This document shows, piece after piece, positions 28,601 to 37,147 of a stretch of 64,000 nucleotides of DNA. Location: positions 1-64,000 of the forward strand of contig NZ_OY762656.1 of NCBI RefSeq assembly GCF_963666255.1, read 5' to 3'. The translations under genes were made by a program, and so were the position numbers. The notes beneath the pieces were generated by a model that worked only from the letters and a program-made list of their open reading frames with translations, searched no databases and was not told where the DNA came from. Origin of the DNA: an uncultured Propionivibrio sp. (lineage in GTDB: Bacteria; Pseudomonadota; Gammaproteobacteria; Burkholderiales; Rhodocyclaceae). Numbering within the stretch: the first letter of the stretch is position 1; each line of letters starts with the position of its first letter.

Positions 28601-29554
28601 ACCCTCGTCGCGGATTTCGCCGCCGGAACCGGTCGCCGCGCCGGGGAAGGGCGAAATCGCCGTCGGGTGATTGTGCGTTTCGACCTTGGCAAGAATATGC
28701 GTCAGGTCTTCCTTCCAGCGGTAAACGCCGGCCGTGTCGGGCTGGAGCTTGTCGACCGACGCGCCCTCGAAGACCGAGGAGTTGTCGGAATAAACGACGA
28801 CGTTGCCCTCGGGATGCGCCGCATGTGTCTCGCGGATCATGCCGAACAGCGTTTCTTTCTTGGTCTCGCCGTCGATGATCCACGAGGCGTTGAAGATCTT
28901 GTGCCGGCAGTGTTCGGAGTTGGCCTGCGCGAACATCATCAGCTCGACGTCGGTCGGGTTGCGGCCGGTGCGCGTGACGAAGAGATCGACGAGATAGTCG
29001 ATTTCGTCCTCGGACAGGGCCAGTCCAAGCCGGGTGTTGGCCTCGACCAGCGCGGCGCGGCCGCCGGACAGGAGATCGACGCTCGTCATCGGTTTCGGCG
29101 TGAAATGACGGAAGAGTGCAGCGGTCTCGTCGAAGCTGGCGAGCACCGTCTCGATCATGCGGTCGTGCAGCAGCGCCGAAACCTCGGCACGGCGCGCCGC
29201 CGGCACGCCGTCAATGCGGAAGGCGATGCCGCGCTCAATGCGCTCGATCGCCGCGAGACCGCAGTTCCAGGCGATATCGGTCGCTTTCGAGGACCACGGC
29301 GAGATCGTCCCGACGCGGGGCGTCACCAGGAAAAGTGCGCCCGCCGGCGCCGTCTCGGCGGCGCGTTCCTCAAGCAGCGCCGCCAACTGCTGGCGCGCCT
29401 CGGGCGACAAGGCTTGCTTGAGCTTGGCGACGTGCCAGAACTCGGCGCTGCGACACACGGCGCCCGGCACCACGGCCGCGATACGTTGCTGCAAGCCCTG
29501 CAGCCGGAAGTTCGAGAAAGCGGGCGCCCCGCGCAAGAAAAGGATGTCGGCCAT
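25634..29554 (-). CDS. purL: phosphoribosylformylglycinamidine synthase, single-chain large form
   Basis: Converts FGAR to FGAM with glutamine and ATP in purine synthesis. At 1306 residues it is the large proteobacterial form that fuses the synthetase (PurL) and glutaminase (PurQ) parts. Seen: [52 protein letters not shown] and [11 protein letters not shown] in the synthetase; the C-terminal class I amidotransferase has the nucleophile Cys in GVCNGCQMM and the His-Glu pair in [12 protein letters not shown] 29554 is preceded by a weak ribosome site and, about 50 bases further, a TATAAT. The helicase-nuclease gene follows. purF lies in the supercluster 15 kb away. Confidence 0.96.
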   Translation of the reverse strand: MADILFLRGAPAFSNFRLQGLQQRIAAVVPGAVCRSAEFWHVAKLKQALSPEARQQLAALLEERAAETAPAGALFLVTPRVGTISPWSSKATDIAWNCGLAAIERIERGIAFRIDGVPAARRAEVSALLHDRMIETVLASFDETAALFRHFTPKPMTSVDLLSGGRAALVEANTRLGLALSEDEIDYLVDLFVTRTGRNPTDVELMMFAQANSEHCRHKIFNASWIIDGETKKETLFGMIRETHAAHPEGNVVVYSDNSSVFEGASVDKLQPDTAGVYRWKEDLTHILAKVETHNHPTAISPFPGAATGSGGEIRDEGSTGRGSKPKAGLCGFSVSNLYLPDAMQPWETESAGYGRPSRIASALSIMLDGPIGAAAFNNEFGRPNLTGYFRTYEQRVGTGNDGVVRGYHKPIMVAGGVGNIADSQAFKVPTFAPGTLLIQLGGPGMLIGLGGGAASSMSTGTNAEDLDFASVQRGNPEMQRRAQEVIDRCWQMGAPQGDASQPGDGNPIVSIHDVGAGGLSNAFPELAHGGGCGAHFELRDVHIEEPGMSPAEIWSNESQERYVLAIPPSRLPEFEALCVRERCPFAVVGTATDDNRLIVADRHFGDKPVDMDMDALLGKPPRMTRDVTRLPTVAVPFDATGIDLKDAAYRVLRLPTVADKTFLISIGDRSVGGMTARDQMVGPWQVPVADVAVTTMGYRTLLGEAFAMGERTPVAVLDAPASGRMAVGEALTNVAAARIAKLGDVKLSANWMAPAGVAGEDARLFDTVRAVSDLCQTIGVSIPVGKDSLSMRTAWEEGGEAKEVVAPLSLIVSAFAPVQDARRTLTPQLRVSGEATDLLVIDLGEGRNRLGGSALAQVFNATGSEVPDVDVPKKLAAFFSIVQRLAADDMLLAYHDRSDGGLFATLAEMAFTSRCGLAVDIGDLCDGSPDSPVRALFAEELGAVVQIRRAQRNIVQAAFQTAGIAATLLGAPDNSGMIRINCRGAALLAEKRVDLHRAWSETSFRMQSLRDNPECAQQEYDRILDADDNGLSVSLPYAPGEDIAAPFIAAGVRPRMAILREQGVNSQIEMAAAFDRAGFDAVDVHMSDILSGRVSLAGFKGAVACGGFSYGDVLGAGKGWARTILFNPRARDEFSAFFGRGDTFALGVCNGCQMMSALKDLIPGAEAWPRFERNRVEQFEARFTMVEIPDSPSLFFAGMAGSRMPIVVSHGEGRAEFESAAQQAGALVAMRYLDNAGRVTEVYPYNPNGSPAGITGVTTADGRFTIMMPHPERVFRTVQMSWHPESLGEDSPWMRMFRNARRWVG

Positions 29555-29605
29555 GGTTTACCAGGAGAAAAGCGGAAATCCGCATAAAAACAACGGGAGG
29601 CCGCC

Positions 29606-29611
29606 ATTATA
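29606..29611 (-). promoter_or_regulatory. -10 element for purL
   Basis: A perfect TATAAT on the minus strand lies 51 bases upstream of the purL ATG. No good -35 is visible at 16-18 bases. The gap is shared with the divergent COG3014-MORN gene. Confidence 0.5.
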
Positions 29612-29639
29612 GCCGAGAGCCTCCCCGACCGCCCCGTCG

Positions 29640-29667
29640 TTGACCGCTGACATTATTGGGTTAATCT
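29640..29667 (+). promoter_or_regulatory. possible promoter of the COG3014-MORN gene
   Basis: TTGACC (29640-29645) and TAATCT (29662-29667) are separated by 16 bases, about 40 bases upstream of ATG 29707. The -10 match is partial. Confidence 0.4.
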
Positions 29668-29706
29668 GAGGAAAACACCGCCGTTGCATGACAACCGGGA
29701 GGGATC

Positions 29707-31875
29707 ATGAACAGACAGGGTCCGACAAACGCCACCGCGCTCAGGGAAACGCTGCCGGCGGTGCTGATCTCCGCCGTGCTTGCCGGCCTGGCGCCGGCCG
29801 CCGAAGCAGGCATCATGCGCAACTATGACGAGGAACTCGCCGTTTCGGTCAAGCACGTGCGCGACGGCGCACTCAGGCAGGCGGTCACCCACCTCGAGAA
29901 GAACAACGAGGACGCCGATAAGGACATCCTCTATTTCTTCGAGAAGGGCGAGCTTTTCAGCCTCGGCAACAACTACCTGGCGAGCCGCGACATCTGGATG
30001 AAGGGCGACGAGATCATCCAGATATGGGAAAACGAGTTCCGCACCAATTCCTCGAAGCTCTTCGGCGACATCGGCAGCTACCTGGTCAGCGACAAGACAC
30101 GCCGCTATGACGGCCAGGATTATGAAAAGGTGATGCTGTCGACGCGGCTGACGCTGACCCACATCATGCTCGGTCACTTCGACAATGCGCGCATCGAGAT
30201 GAAGAAAACCTACGAGCGCGAAAAACTGATCGAATCCTTCCGCGAAAAGGAATACGACGCGCTCGCCGCTGAAAACGAGAAGGAAGGCAACGGCGAGATC
30301 AAGCAGCTCGACGGCTATCCGATGGCCGAGATCGACACGCCGGAAGTGCGCGAGCTCAAGAACGGCTTCCAGAACGCCTTCGCCCACTACCTCGCCGGCT
30401 ATTTCTTCGAGGTCACCGACGAGTCCTCGCTGGCCGAACCCGGCTACCGCAATGCGCTGCAACTCGCGCCGAACAGCCGGATGATCCACCAGGCGCTCGA
30501 AAACGTCGGCCGCGAGCCGCTGCCGGAAGGCCAGTCGGAGGTCCTCTTTGTCATCGAAACCGGCTTCGCGCCGAGCATCGATTCGCTCAACATCCCGATT
30601 CCGATCCCGCGCAAGCGCGGCACCATCGTCACGCCGCTGTCATTCCCGGTGGTCAAGTCCTCGCCGCGGGTGCTGGTGCCGCCGACGATCAGGCTCGTCG
30701 ACCAGACGCTGCCGGTCGAAACGCTGACCAATATCGACGCCATGGCACGCCGCATGATCCGAGACCAGATGCCGGGCACCATCCTGCGCACCGTCATCCG
30801 CGCCGGCTTCAAGTCGCTGGTGCAGGACCAGGCGGAAAAGGCGCACTGGCTGGCAGGCTTCATCGCCAAGGTCGCCTCGGTCGCCACCGAACAGGCCGAC
30901 GACCGCAACTGGCGCATGCTGCCCGAACGCATCTCGATCGCCCGCGGCCGCCTCCCGCACGGCCGCCGCAGCATCGAGTTCCAGACCAACGCCGGCAGCT
31001 ATCGCACGGAAATCGATGTCGCCGGACGCTTCACCATCGTCCCCATCCGCCTGACCGGCAACGCCGTCTATGTCGGCCTGGCGCAGCGCGCGCCGCAAGG
31101 GGCCAACGCACTCGCCGAACTGACCGTGCAGCCCTTTGGCGAAGGCCTGACCGAACCGGTCGCCAGCGCTGCACCGCCCCCGGCAGGCGCCGCCAGCGTA
31201 CCGCTGACGCTGGCGCGGACCTCGCCGGGAGCCGCCCCGACCGGCACCATGCCGACCGAGACGACCAGCGCCAGCACACGCGGCGCGGCGGCGGCCGCCC
31301 CGACGACGGCCATGCTCGGCAAGCGCGTCACCGTTGGCGACACCACCTACATCGGCGATTTCCGCTTCGAGCAGCCGAGCGGCCTGCCGGCGGGGCAGGG
31401 CCGCGTCGAATGGCGCAACGGTGACAGCTACGAAGGCGCGCTGGCCGCCGGCCTGCGCACCGGCACGGGCAGTTTCGTCAGCAAGGACGGCGGCTTCCGC
31501 TACGAGGGCGACTGGCGCGAGAATGTCCAAAGCGGACGCGGCACAACCCGCTTCGACGACGGCGACGTCTATGAAGGCGACATGGCCGGCGGCCTCTTCC
31601 ATGGCGAGGGCGTTTACCGGTCGAAGGACGGCTGGCGCTACGAGGGCGAGTGGAAGAACGGCGTCAAGGACGGCCAGGGGCGTCTCACCTATACCGATGG
31701 CAGCCGCTGGGAGGGCCGCTTCGCCGAAGACCGGCAGACCGCCGACGGCCAGATGATCTTCAACACGACACCGGTCGCCAACGCTCGCCCGGCAGAGGCG
31801 ACGACAGCAGCGCCCAAAGCGGCGCCAGCCAGGCAGACCGCGCCGGCACAGGAACAGGACGACGAGAACGATTGA
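29707..31875 (+). CDS. COG3014-like protein fused to C-terminal MORN repeats
   Basis: A predicted secreted or envelope protein of 722 residues. An N-terminal hydrophobic signal segment (about 15-35, ending AAEAG) leads into a domain that resembles the uncharacterised COG3014 family (RNYDEELAVSVKHVRDG, ILYFFEKGELFSLGNNY, helical TPR-like part to about 280). A beta-rich part follows, then a Pro/Ala/Thr-rich linker (about 475-535). The last part holds five MORN repeats, for example GQGRVEWRNGDSYEGAL, GRGTTRFDDGDVYEGDM and GEGVYRSKDGWRYEGEW. ATG 29707 has GGGAGGG upstream. The C-terminal tail is Ala/Pro-rich and acidic. Function unknown; MORN repeats usually bind membranes or proteins. Confidence 0.75.
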   Translation: MNRQGPTNATALRETLPAVLISAVLAGLAPAAEAGIMRNYDEELAVSVKHVRDGALRQAVTHLEKNNEDADKDILYFFEKGELFSLGNNYLASRDIWMKGDEIIQIWENEFRTNSSKLFGDIGSYLVSDKTRRYDGQDYEKVMLSTRLTLTHIMLGHFDNARIEMKKTYEREKLIESFREKEYDALAAENEKEGNGEIKQLDGYPMAEIDTPEVRELKNGFQNAFAHYLAGYFFEVTDESSLAEPGYRNALQLAPNSRMIHQALENVGREPLPEGQSEVLFVIETGFAPSIDSLNIPIPIPRKRGTIVTPLSFPVVKSSPRVLVPPTIRLVDQTLPVETLTNIDAMARRMIRDQMPGTILRTVIRAGFKSLVQDQAEKAHWLAGFIAKVASVATEQADDRNWRMLPERISIARGRLPHGRRSIEFQTNAGSYRTEIDVAGRFTIVPIRLTGNAVYVGLAQRAPQGANALAELTVQPFGEGLTEPVASAAPPPAGAASVPLTLARTSPGAAPTGTMPTETTSASTRGAAAAAPTTAMLGKRVTVGDTTYIGDFRFEQPSGLPAGQGRVEWRNGDSYEGALAAGLRTGTGSFVSKDGGFRYEGDWRENVQSGRGTTRFDDGDVYEGDMAGGLFHGEGVYRSKDGWRYEGEWKNGVKDGQGRLTYTDGSRWEGRFAEDRQTADGQMIFNTTPVANARPAEATTAAPKAAPARQTAPAQEQDDEND

Positions 31876-31938
31876 CCCGGTTGGGCGCGTGCCGGTACCA
31901 GGCGGTGTTCGCAATCAAGCGTCGGTGGTGAACACTCC

Positions 31939-33246
31939 CTAGCCTGCACCGCCCTGCCGCACCGGCAGCGTGATGCGGAAGCGCGAACCTCGCCCGACGG
32001 CGCTATCGACGACCAGCGTCCCGCCGTGGCTGCGGATGATGCCATAGGAGAGGGAGAGGCCGAGGCCGAGTCCCTTGCCGGCCGGCAGCGTGGTGAAGAA
32101 GGGATCGAAAATGCGCCGGCGCACGTCGTCGGGCATGCCGCAACCGTTGTCGGCGAACTCGATCCAGACGCTGTCCTTGCCGACGCCGCTGCGGATGGTG
32201 ATCTGGCCGCGCGCCTTTCCAAAGGCATGCTCGGCGTTGACGAGCAACGCCATGAACACCTGATTGAGCTGTTCCGGCAGGCATTCGACTTCGGGCAGCT
32301 CGCCGTACTGCCGGATGACATCGGCCTTGTCGCTGACCTCGCTGCCGAGCAGTTCGAGCGTCGCATCGATGCCGCGATGCAGGTCGGCGAAACGCCAACG
32401 GCCGGCCGCTCCCGTCTGGGCGAATTCGCGCAGGCTGTGCGCGATCTTGCGCACCCGTTCGATATTCTCGCGCGACTCGCGACCGAGGCGCTCGGCCTCC
32501 GCCGCCAGGCGCTCGACGTCAATATAGCGATGACAGGCGGCGACGCGATCGAGGCGTTCCGGCGGCAAGTCCTTCACCGCTTCGTCATAAGCGCCGACCA
32601 ACCCGAGCAGTTGCTGGACGTTCTGCAGCAGCGTCCCGATCGTCGCGTGCACATACGCCAACGGCGTATTGACCTGATGCGCCACGCCGGCAGCCAGTTG
32701 CCCGATGCTGGCCATCTTCTCGCTCTGGATAAGTTGTCCTTGCACACGTGCCAGCTTGGTATTGACCTCCGACAGCTCGTCGCAGCGACAGGCGAGTTCG
32801 GCCTCGGCCAGCTCGCGCAGGCGGATATCCTCGGCCAGTTGGCGGTTGGCTTCGATGACCTCGTGCCGCAACGCGGCAATCCGCGTCATCGCCATCATCT
32901 TGGCGCGCAACACACCTTCGGGCACATTCTTGGCAATCAACTCGTCGCCGCCGGCCTCGATCGCGGCAATGACATTGTCGTCGGTGCCGACCGAGGTCAG
33001 GAACAGGATCGGCGTCCACGCCCATTGTTGCGCCGCCTCGAAAGCACGGATCTGGCGCGTCGCCTCGAAGCCGTCCATCACCGGCATCTCGATATCCATC
33101 AGGACGAGATCGGGGGCGAAGCGCTGGAACTGCTCGACGCCCTCCCGCCCGTCATGGGCGACCGCCACCTCGTTACCGAATGCCCGCAGCCGCTCGGCGA
33201 AGACAACGGCCGCCGAACGCGAATCGTCCACCAGCAGAATTTTCAT
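31939..33246 (-). CDS. response-regulator/histidine-kinase hybrid (REC-HK)
   Basis: A soluble two-component protein of 435 residues with the receiver first. The receiver has the DD pair (LLVDDSR), phospho-acceptor Asp51 in LVLMDIEMP and a conserved Lys in LIAKNVP. A coiled coil (about 130-190) leads to the H-box GVAHQVNTPLAYV, which carries the His but is a variant of the usual HEINNP, then the ATPase domain with NAEHAF, FADNGCGMP and GLGLGLSLSYGI. GGAGGATGAC precedes ATG 33246. There is no membrane segment, so it likely takes phosphate from another kinase or senses an internal cue. No cognate regulator is adjacent; it is divergent from nnr. Confidence 0.85.
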   Translation of the reverse strand: MKILLVDDSRSAAVVFAERLRAFGNEVAVAHDGREGVEQFQRFAPDLVLMDIEMPVMDGFEATRQIRAFEAAQQWAWTPILFLTSVGTDDNVIAAIEAGGDELIAKNVPEGVLRAKMMAMTRIAALRHEVIEANRQLAEDIRLRELAEAELACRCDELSEVNTKLARVQGQLIQSEKMASIGQLAAGVAHQVNTPLAYVHATIGTLLQNVQQLLGLVGAYDEAVKDLPPERLDRVAACHRYIDVERLAAEAERLGRESRENIERVRKIAHSLREFAQTGAAGRWRFADLHRGIDATLELLGSEVSDKADVIRQYGELPEVECLPEQLNQVFMALLVNAEHAFGKARGQITIRSGVGKDSVWIEFADNGCGMPDDVRRRIFDPFFTTLPAGKGLGLGLSLSYGIIRSHGGTLVVDSAVGRGSRFRITLPVRQGGAG

Positions 33247-33403
33247 GTCATCCTCCGCACCCGCGTACGAGCCATCGGTGTCGGCCGACCCGACGGCCCC
33301 GGACTCTTCCATTGTAGATGCTGGAACGCCGGGTCAAAGCGCTGTCGATTCGATGCCAGAAAGCGGTAAGATCGTCGGATTACATTGCCAGGCTGGCGCC
33401 GCC

Positions 33404-34897
33404 ATGACCCTCGACAACGCCCTCCCGCTCTATCGTTCCGCCGATCTGCGCCGCATCGAAAGCGCGGCCGCCGACCAGAAGCTCATGCAGCGCGCCGGCC
33501 GCGCCGCCGCCGACTGGGCGACCGAACTGTGCGCCGACGGCGGCGCCATCCTTGTCCTTGCCGGCCCCGGCAACAACGGCGGCGACGCCTTCGACGCGGC
33601 GCGGCGACTGCGCGCAGCCTTCTTCGATGTCGTCCTCGTCTTCGCCGGCGATCCCGACCGCCTGCCGGCCGACGCCGCGGCCGCCTGCAAGCACTTCCTC
33701 GCCGAGGGCGGCCTCATCCGCACCGCCATTCCGGCGCACGGGCGCTGGGCACTGATCATCGACGGCCTCTTCGGCATCGGCATTACCCGTGACATCAGCG
33801 GCCCCTATGCCGACCTCATCGAACGCGCCAACGCCCTTGCCGACCGCGACGCTTGCCCGCTGCTGGCGCTCGATTGTCCGAGCGGACTCGACGCCGACAC
33901 CGGCGTCGTGCGCGGCACCGTCATCCGCGCCAGCCACACGCTGAGCTTCATCGCCGCCAAGCCCGGCCTGTTCACCGGTGACGGGCCCGATTACTGCGGC
34001 AACTGCCGTGTCGCCGCGCTCGACCTCGACGCCGAAGCGATCGCCCCGGCAGCCGGGCGCCTGGTCGGCGGCGACGCATTCGCCGCGTCTCTGACACCGC
34101 GCCAGCGCAACAGCCACAAGGGCAGCTACGGCAACGCCGGCATCCTCGGCGGTGCGTCCGGCATGACCGGCGCCGCCCTGCTCTCCGCCCGTGCCGCCCT
34201 GCGTCTCGGCAGCGGCCGCGTCTACGTCGCGCTGCTCGACGCGCAGGCGCCGGCGCTCGACCCGTGCCAGCCCGAACTGATGCTGCGCCGGCCCGACGCG
34301 CTCGATGACGCCACACTCACCGCGCTCGCCTGTGGCCCGGGCCTCGGCACCTCGATCGCTGCAAAGGAACAATTGGACGCCGCCTTACGCCAGGACATCC
34401 CGCTCGTGCTCGATGCCGACGCGCTGAACCTGCTCGCGCGCGAATGCGATCTGCCGGTCGCCGTCGCGCTGCGTCAGGCACCGACGCTGTTGACGCCACA
34501 TCCGGCCGAAGCCGCGCGCCTGCTCGAACGGAGCGTCGCGGCGATCCAGTCCGACCGCATCGGCGCCGCCCAGGAAATCGCCGAGCGCTTCAACGCCCTC
34601 GTCGCCCTCAAGGGCTGCGGCACGGTACTGGCTCGGCCGGACGGACAGTGGCGGATCAATGCCAACGGCAATCCCGGACTATCGACCGCCGGCAGCGGCG
34701 ACGTGCTGACAGGTATCGTCGTCGCCTTGTTGGCACAGGGCTGGGACGCCGAAGCGGCATTGGCCGGCGGTGTGCATCTGCACGGCGCCGCGGCCGACCG
34801 GCTCGTGGAGGAAGGCGTCGGCCCGGTCGGGCTGACGGCCGGCGAACTCATCGACAGCGCGCGGCGCTGCCTGAACGACTGGATCAGCGGCGTCTGA
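33404..34897 (+). CDS. nnr: bifunctional NAD(P)HX epimerase/dehydratase
   Basis: Repairs damaged (hydrated) NADH and NADPH. It has 497 residues. The N-terminal epimerase domain shows LAGPGNNGGDAFDAAR, LIIDGLFGIGITRDISG and ALDCPSGLDADTG; the C-terminal ATP/ADP-dependent dehydratase shows NSHKGSYGNAGILGGASGMT, LDADALNLLA, LLTPHPAEAARLL and the nucleotide-binding GNPGLSTAGSGDVLTG. I start at ATG 33404, giving MTLDNALPLYRSADLRRIE, because the earlier part of the open frame overlaps the divergent kinase gene. The stop is 18 bases from the stop of the convergent SulP gene. A housekeeping single gene. Confidence 0.93.
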   Translation: MTLDNALPLYRSADLRRIESAAADQKLMQRAGRAAADWATELCADGGAILVLAGPGNNGGDAFDAARRLRAAFFDVVLVFAGDPDRLPADAAAACKHFLAEGGLIRTAIPAHGRWALIIDGLFGIGITRDISGPYADLIERANALADRDACPLLALDCPSGLDADTGVVRGTVIRASHTLSFIAAKPGLFTGDGPDYCGNCRVAALDLDAEAIAPAAGRLVGGDAFAASLTPRQRNSHKGSYGNAGILGGASGMTGAALLSARAALRLGSGRVYVALLDAQAPALDPCQPELMLRRPDALDDATLTALACGPGLGTSIAAKEQLDAALRQDIPLVLDADALNLLARECDLPVAVALRQAPTLLTPHPAEAARLLERSVAAIQSDRIGAAQEIAERFNALVALKGCGTVLARPDGQWRINANGNPGLSTAGSGDVLTGIVVALLAQGWDAEAALAGGVHLHGAAADRLVEEGVGPVGLTAGELIDSARRCLNDWISGV

Positions 34898-34915
34898 GCG
34901 GCCGGACGGGACCGC

Positions 34916-37126
34916 TCAGTTCTCGCGCAGCAGCGTCAATTCCTGGTCCGAATGGCGCAGGCGCAGCGCCAGCGTCCGCGCCAGCTGCGTGATCAGGATC
35001 AGCGCGATGCGTTTGTGTTCCTCGGCCAGCACGTCGAACTTCTCCATGCTGAGCACATAGAGCTCGGCATCGGCCGAGACCACGGCGCTGTTGCCGCGCG
35101 GCCGGTGATCGAGGAAAGCGAGGCCGCCGAAGAATTCGCCGCGCCCGTAGGTGGCGATGTGATGCAGCTGCACATCGGTGCCGACACGCCCCATGATCCG
35201 GACCTCGCCGCTGCGCACCAGATAGAGATTGCAGTCCATGTCGCCGACGTCATAGACGACGTCGCCGGCCTTGCACGAGCGTGCCTCAAGGCAGGTAGCG
35301 AGGTCGACCAGCGTATCCGGCTTGCTGCCCTTGAACAGGCCGATTTCATGGAGTTCGAGCGGCGGCAAGGCATAGTCGGCCTTGTCGACATCGCCGAGCA
35401 GACGGTCCTCGACCCACTCGATCGCCGCCTCGAGCGAGGGCATGAACAGCACCTTTTCCCCGTCCGGCACGAGTCCGGCAAGTTCGAGGAATTCGCGTAG
35501 GTTGCGCCCGTTCGGCAGCATCTCGCGCACGCTCGACAGGATCAGCGGCACCTTGCGTTCGGACAGGATGTCGCGCACGAGACTCAGCATGTGCGCGGCC
35601 GTCAGATCGACCGATTGCACGCGCTGCAGATCGAGGATCAGGTAATGTGTCGTCGACAGTTCCGGTTCCAGCCGCAGATAGAGCTGGTGCGTCGTGCCAA
35701 AGAACAGGCTGCCCTGCAGCTCGAAGATGACGGCGGTATCGCCGAACTGCTCGAGGCGCTGCATCTCTGCGTCGGGACGGTACCAGGTCGAGGAGCGCTG
35801 GCCGACAACGCTCCTGCGGCGGACGACATTGCCGCCGACCTGTTCGCGCAGGAAGAGGATGATCGACAGCACGACACCGACCGCCGATGCGGCGATCAGG
35901 CCGATGAACAGCGCCGAGGCGACGACCGCCAGCACGACCGAAAAATCGAGCACGGTCGAGCGCGATTCGAGGAAGCGCAGCGGATCGGTATCGATCATGC
36001 GCATGCCGACGACGAGCAGCACGCCGGCCAGCGCGGCGATCGGGATCCAGGCGACGAAGGCGCCGAGCACGAGACCGACGACCGCGACGGTGACGCCTTC
36101 GACGATGCCGGACATCCGCGTCCGTGCACCGCTGGAAAGATTGACGAGCGTCGCGCCCATGGTGCCGGCGCCCGGCATGCCGCCGATCGTCGAGGCCACC
36201 GCATTGGCAAAACCCTGCGCCGCCAGTTCGCGGTTCGGCTCATGGCGCGTGCGCGTCATCTGGTCGAGGATGACGCAGGTCTTGAGCGTGTCGATCGAGA
36301 GCAGCGCCGCCAGCGTGATGGCACTGCCGATCAGCCCGCCCACCTGCGACAGGCGCATTTCGCCGATCTCGGTCCAGCGATTGGTAATGAGATCGATGTA
36401 GCCGGCGCCGTTGGCACCGAGTTCACCGACGACGAGCTCATTACCCTCGAGCACGCGCATCGACGGATCAACGGCGGCGAGACCGGCATAGGTCAACGCC
36501 CCGGCGGCAATACCGAAGATCGTACCGGGCACCGTCTTGACGAAACGGCGCGCCAGCAACATCGCGATGGCCGTCACGCCACCGATCGCCAATCCGCGCA
36601 GATCCCAGAGTTCCGGTTTGATCAGTACCTGGTACCACAGCGTTCCTTCCGGCGCGCCGGCGAACTTGGGCAACTGGCTGCCGATGATGATGAGGCCGAC
36701 CCCGCTCAGGTAGCCGCTGACGACCGGATAGGGGATGTACTTGATCAGCCCGCCGATGCCGACGAAGCCGATCAGCATCTGGATGAGGCCGGTCAGGATG
36801 CCGAGCACGGTCATCAGCAAAACGATGGTGACCGGCGCCGTGCCCTGCCCGACGAGCTGGATGGCGAAGGCGGAAAGCACCGCCGCCGCTGGCGCGCAGG
36901 GTGCCGAAATCAGCCGGTCGGTGCCTCCGAAAACCGGCGCCAGCAAGCCGAGCGCCGTCGCGCCGAGAATGCCGGCGAGCGCCCCGAAAGCGGCATAGTG
37001 CGGATTGATCGCCGCGTAGACGGTGACGCCGAAGGCCACCGACGCCGGCAATGCGACCAGCATCGCCGCGAAGCCGCCCCAGAAATCGCCTGAATGACGC
37101 ATCCATGTTCCGGAAAATTCACGCAT
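34916..37126 (-). CDS. SulP-family anion transporter with STAS and cNMP-binding-like domains
   Basis: An inner-membrane transporter of 736 residues for sulfate, bicarbonate or a related anion. The membrane part (to about 415) has SulP features such as PHYAAFGALAGILGATALGL, GGTDRLISAPCAPAAA and SSGARTRMSG. A STAS domain follows (about 445-560, with LILDLQRVQSVDLTAAHML). The last part (about 600-720) is a cyclic-nucleotide-binding-like domain, but the phosphate-binding cassette reads GEFFGGLAFLDHRPRGNSAV, where the Glu and the second Arg-type residue of true cAMP binders are not obvious. GGGG precedes ATG 37126. It lies just after the Na/Pi gene, at a gap of about 20 bases. Confidence 0.85.
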   Translation of the reverse strand: MREFSGTWMRHSGDFWGGFAAMLVALPASVAFGVTVYAAINPHYAAFGALAGILGATALGLLAPVFGGTDRLISAPCAPAAAVLSAFAIQLVGQGTAPVTIVLLMTVLGILTGLIQMLIGFVGIGGLIKYIPYPVVSGYLSGVGLIIIGSQLPKFAGAPEGTLWYQVLIKPELWDLRGLAIGGVTAIAMLLARRFVKTVPGTIFGIAAGALTYAGLAAVDPSMRVLEGNELVVGELGANGAGYIDLITNRWTEIGEMRLSQVGGLIGSAITLAALLSIDTLKTCVILDQMTRTRHEPNRELAAQGFANAVASTIGGMPGAGTMGATLVNLSSGARTRMSGIVEGVTVAVVGLVLGAFVAWIPIAALAGVLLVVGMRMIDTDPLRFLESRSTVLDFSVVLAVVASALFIGLIAASAVGVVLSIILFLREQVGGNVVRRRSVVGQRSSTWYRPDAEMQRLEQFGDTAVIFELQGSLFFGTTHQLYLRLEPELSTTHYLILDLQRVQSVDLTAAHMLSLVRDILSERKVPLILSSVREMLPNGRNLREFLELAGLVPDGEKVLFMPSLEAAIEWVEDRLLGDVDKADYALPPLELHEIGLFKGSKPDTLVDLATCLEARSCKAGDVVYDVGDMDCNLYLVRSGEVRIMGRVGTDVQLHHIATYGRGEFFGGLAFLDHRPRGNSAVVSADAELYVLSMEKFDVLAEEHKRIALILITQLARTLALRLRHSDQELTLLREN

Positions 37127-37147
37127 GGTGCCCCCTGGAAGTTGTGT

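Noticed and set aside
25436-29587. 1383-residue plus-strand open frame opposite purL
   Set aside because: Arg/His/Asp-rich shadow typical of GC-rich DNA; purL on the other strand is unambiguous.
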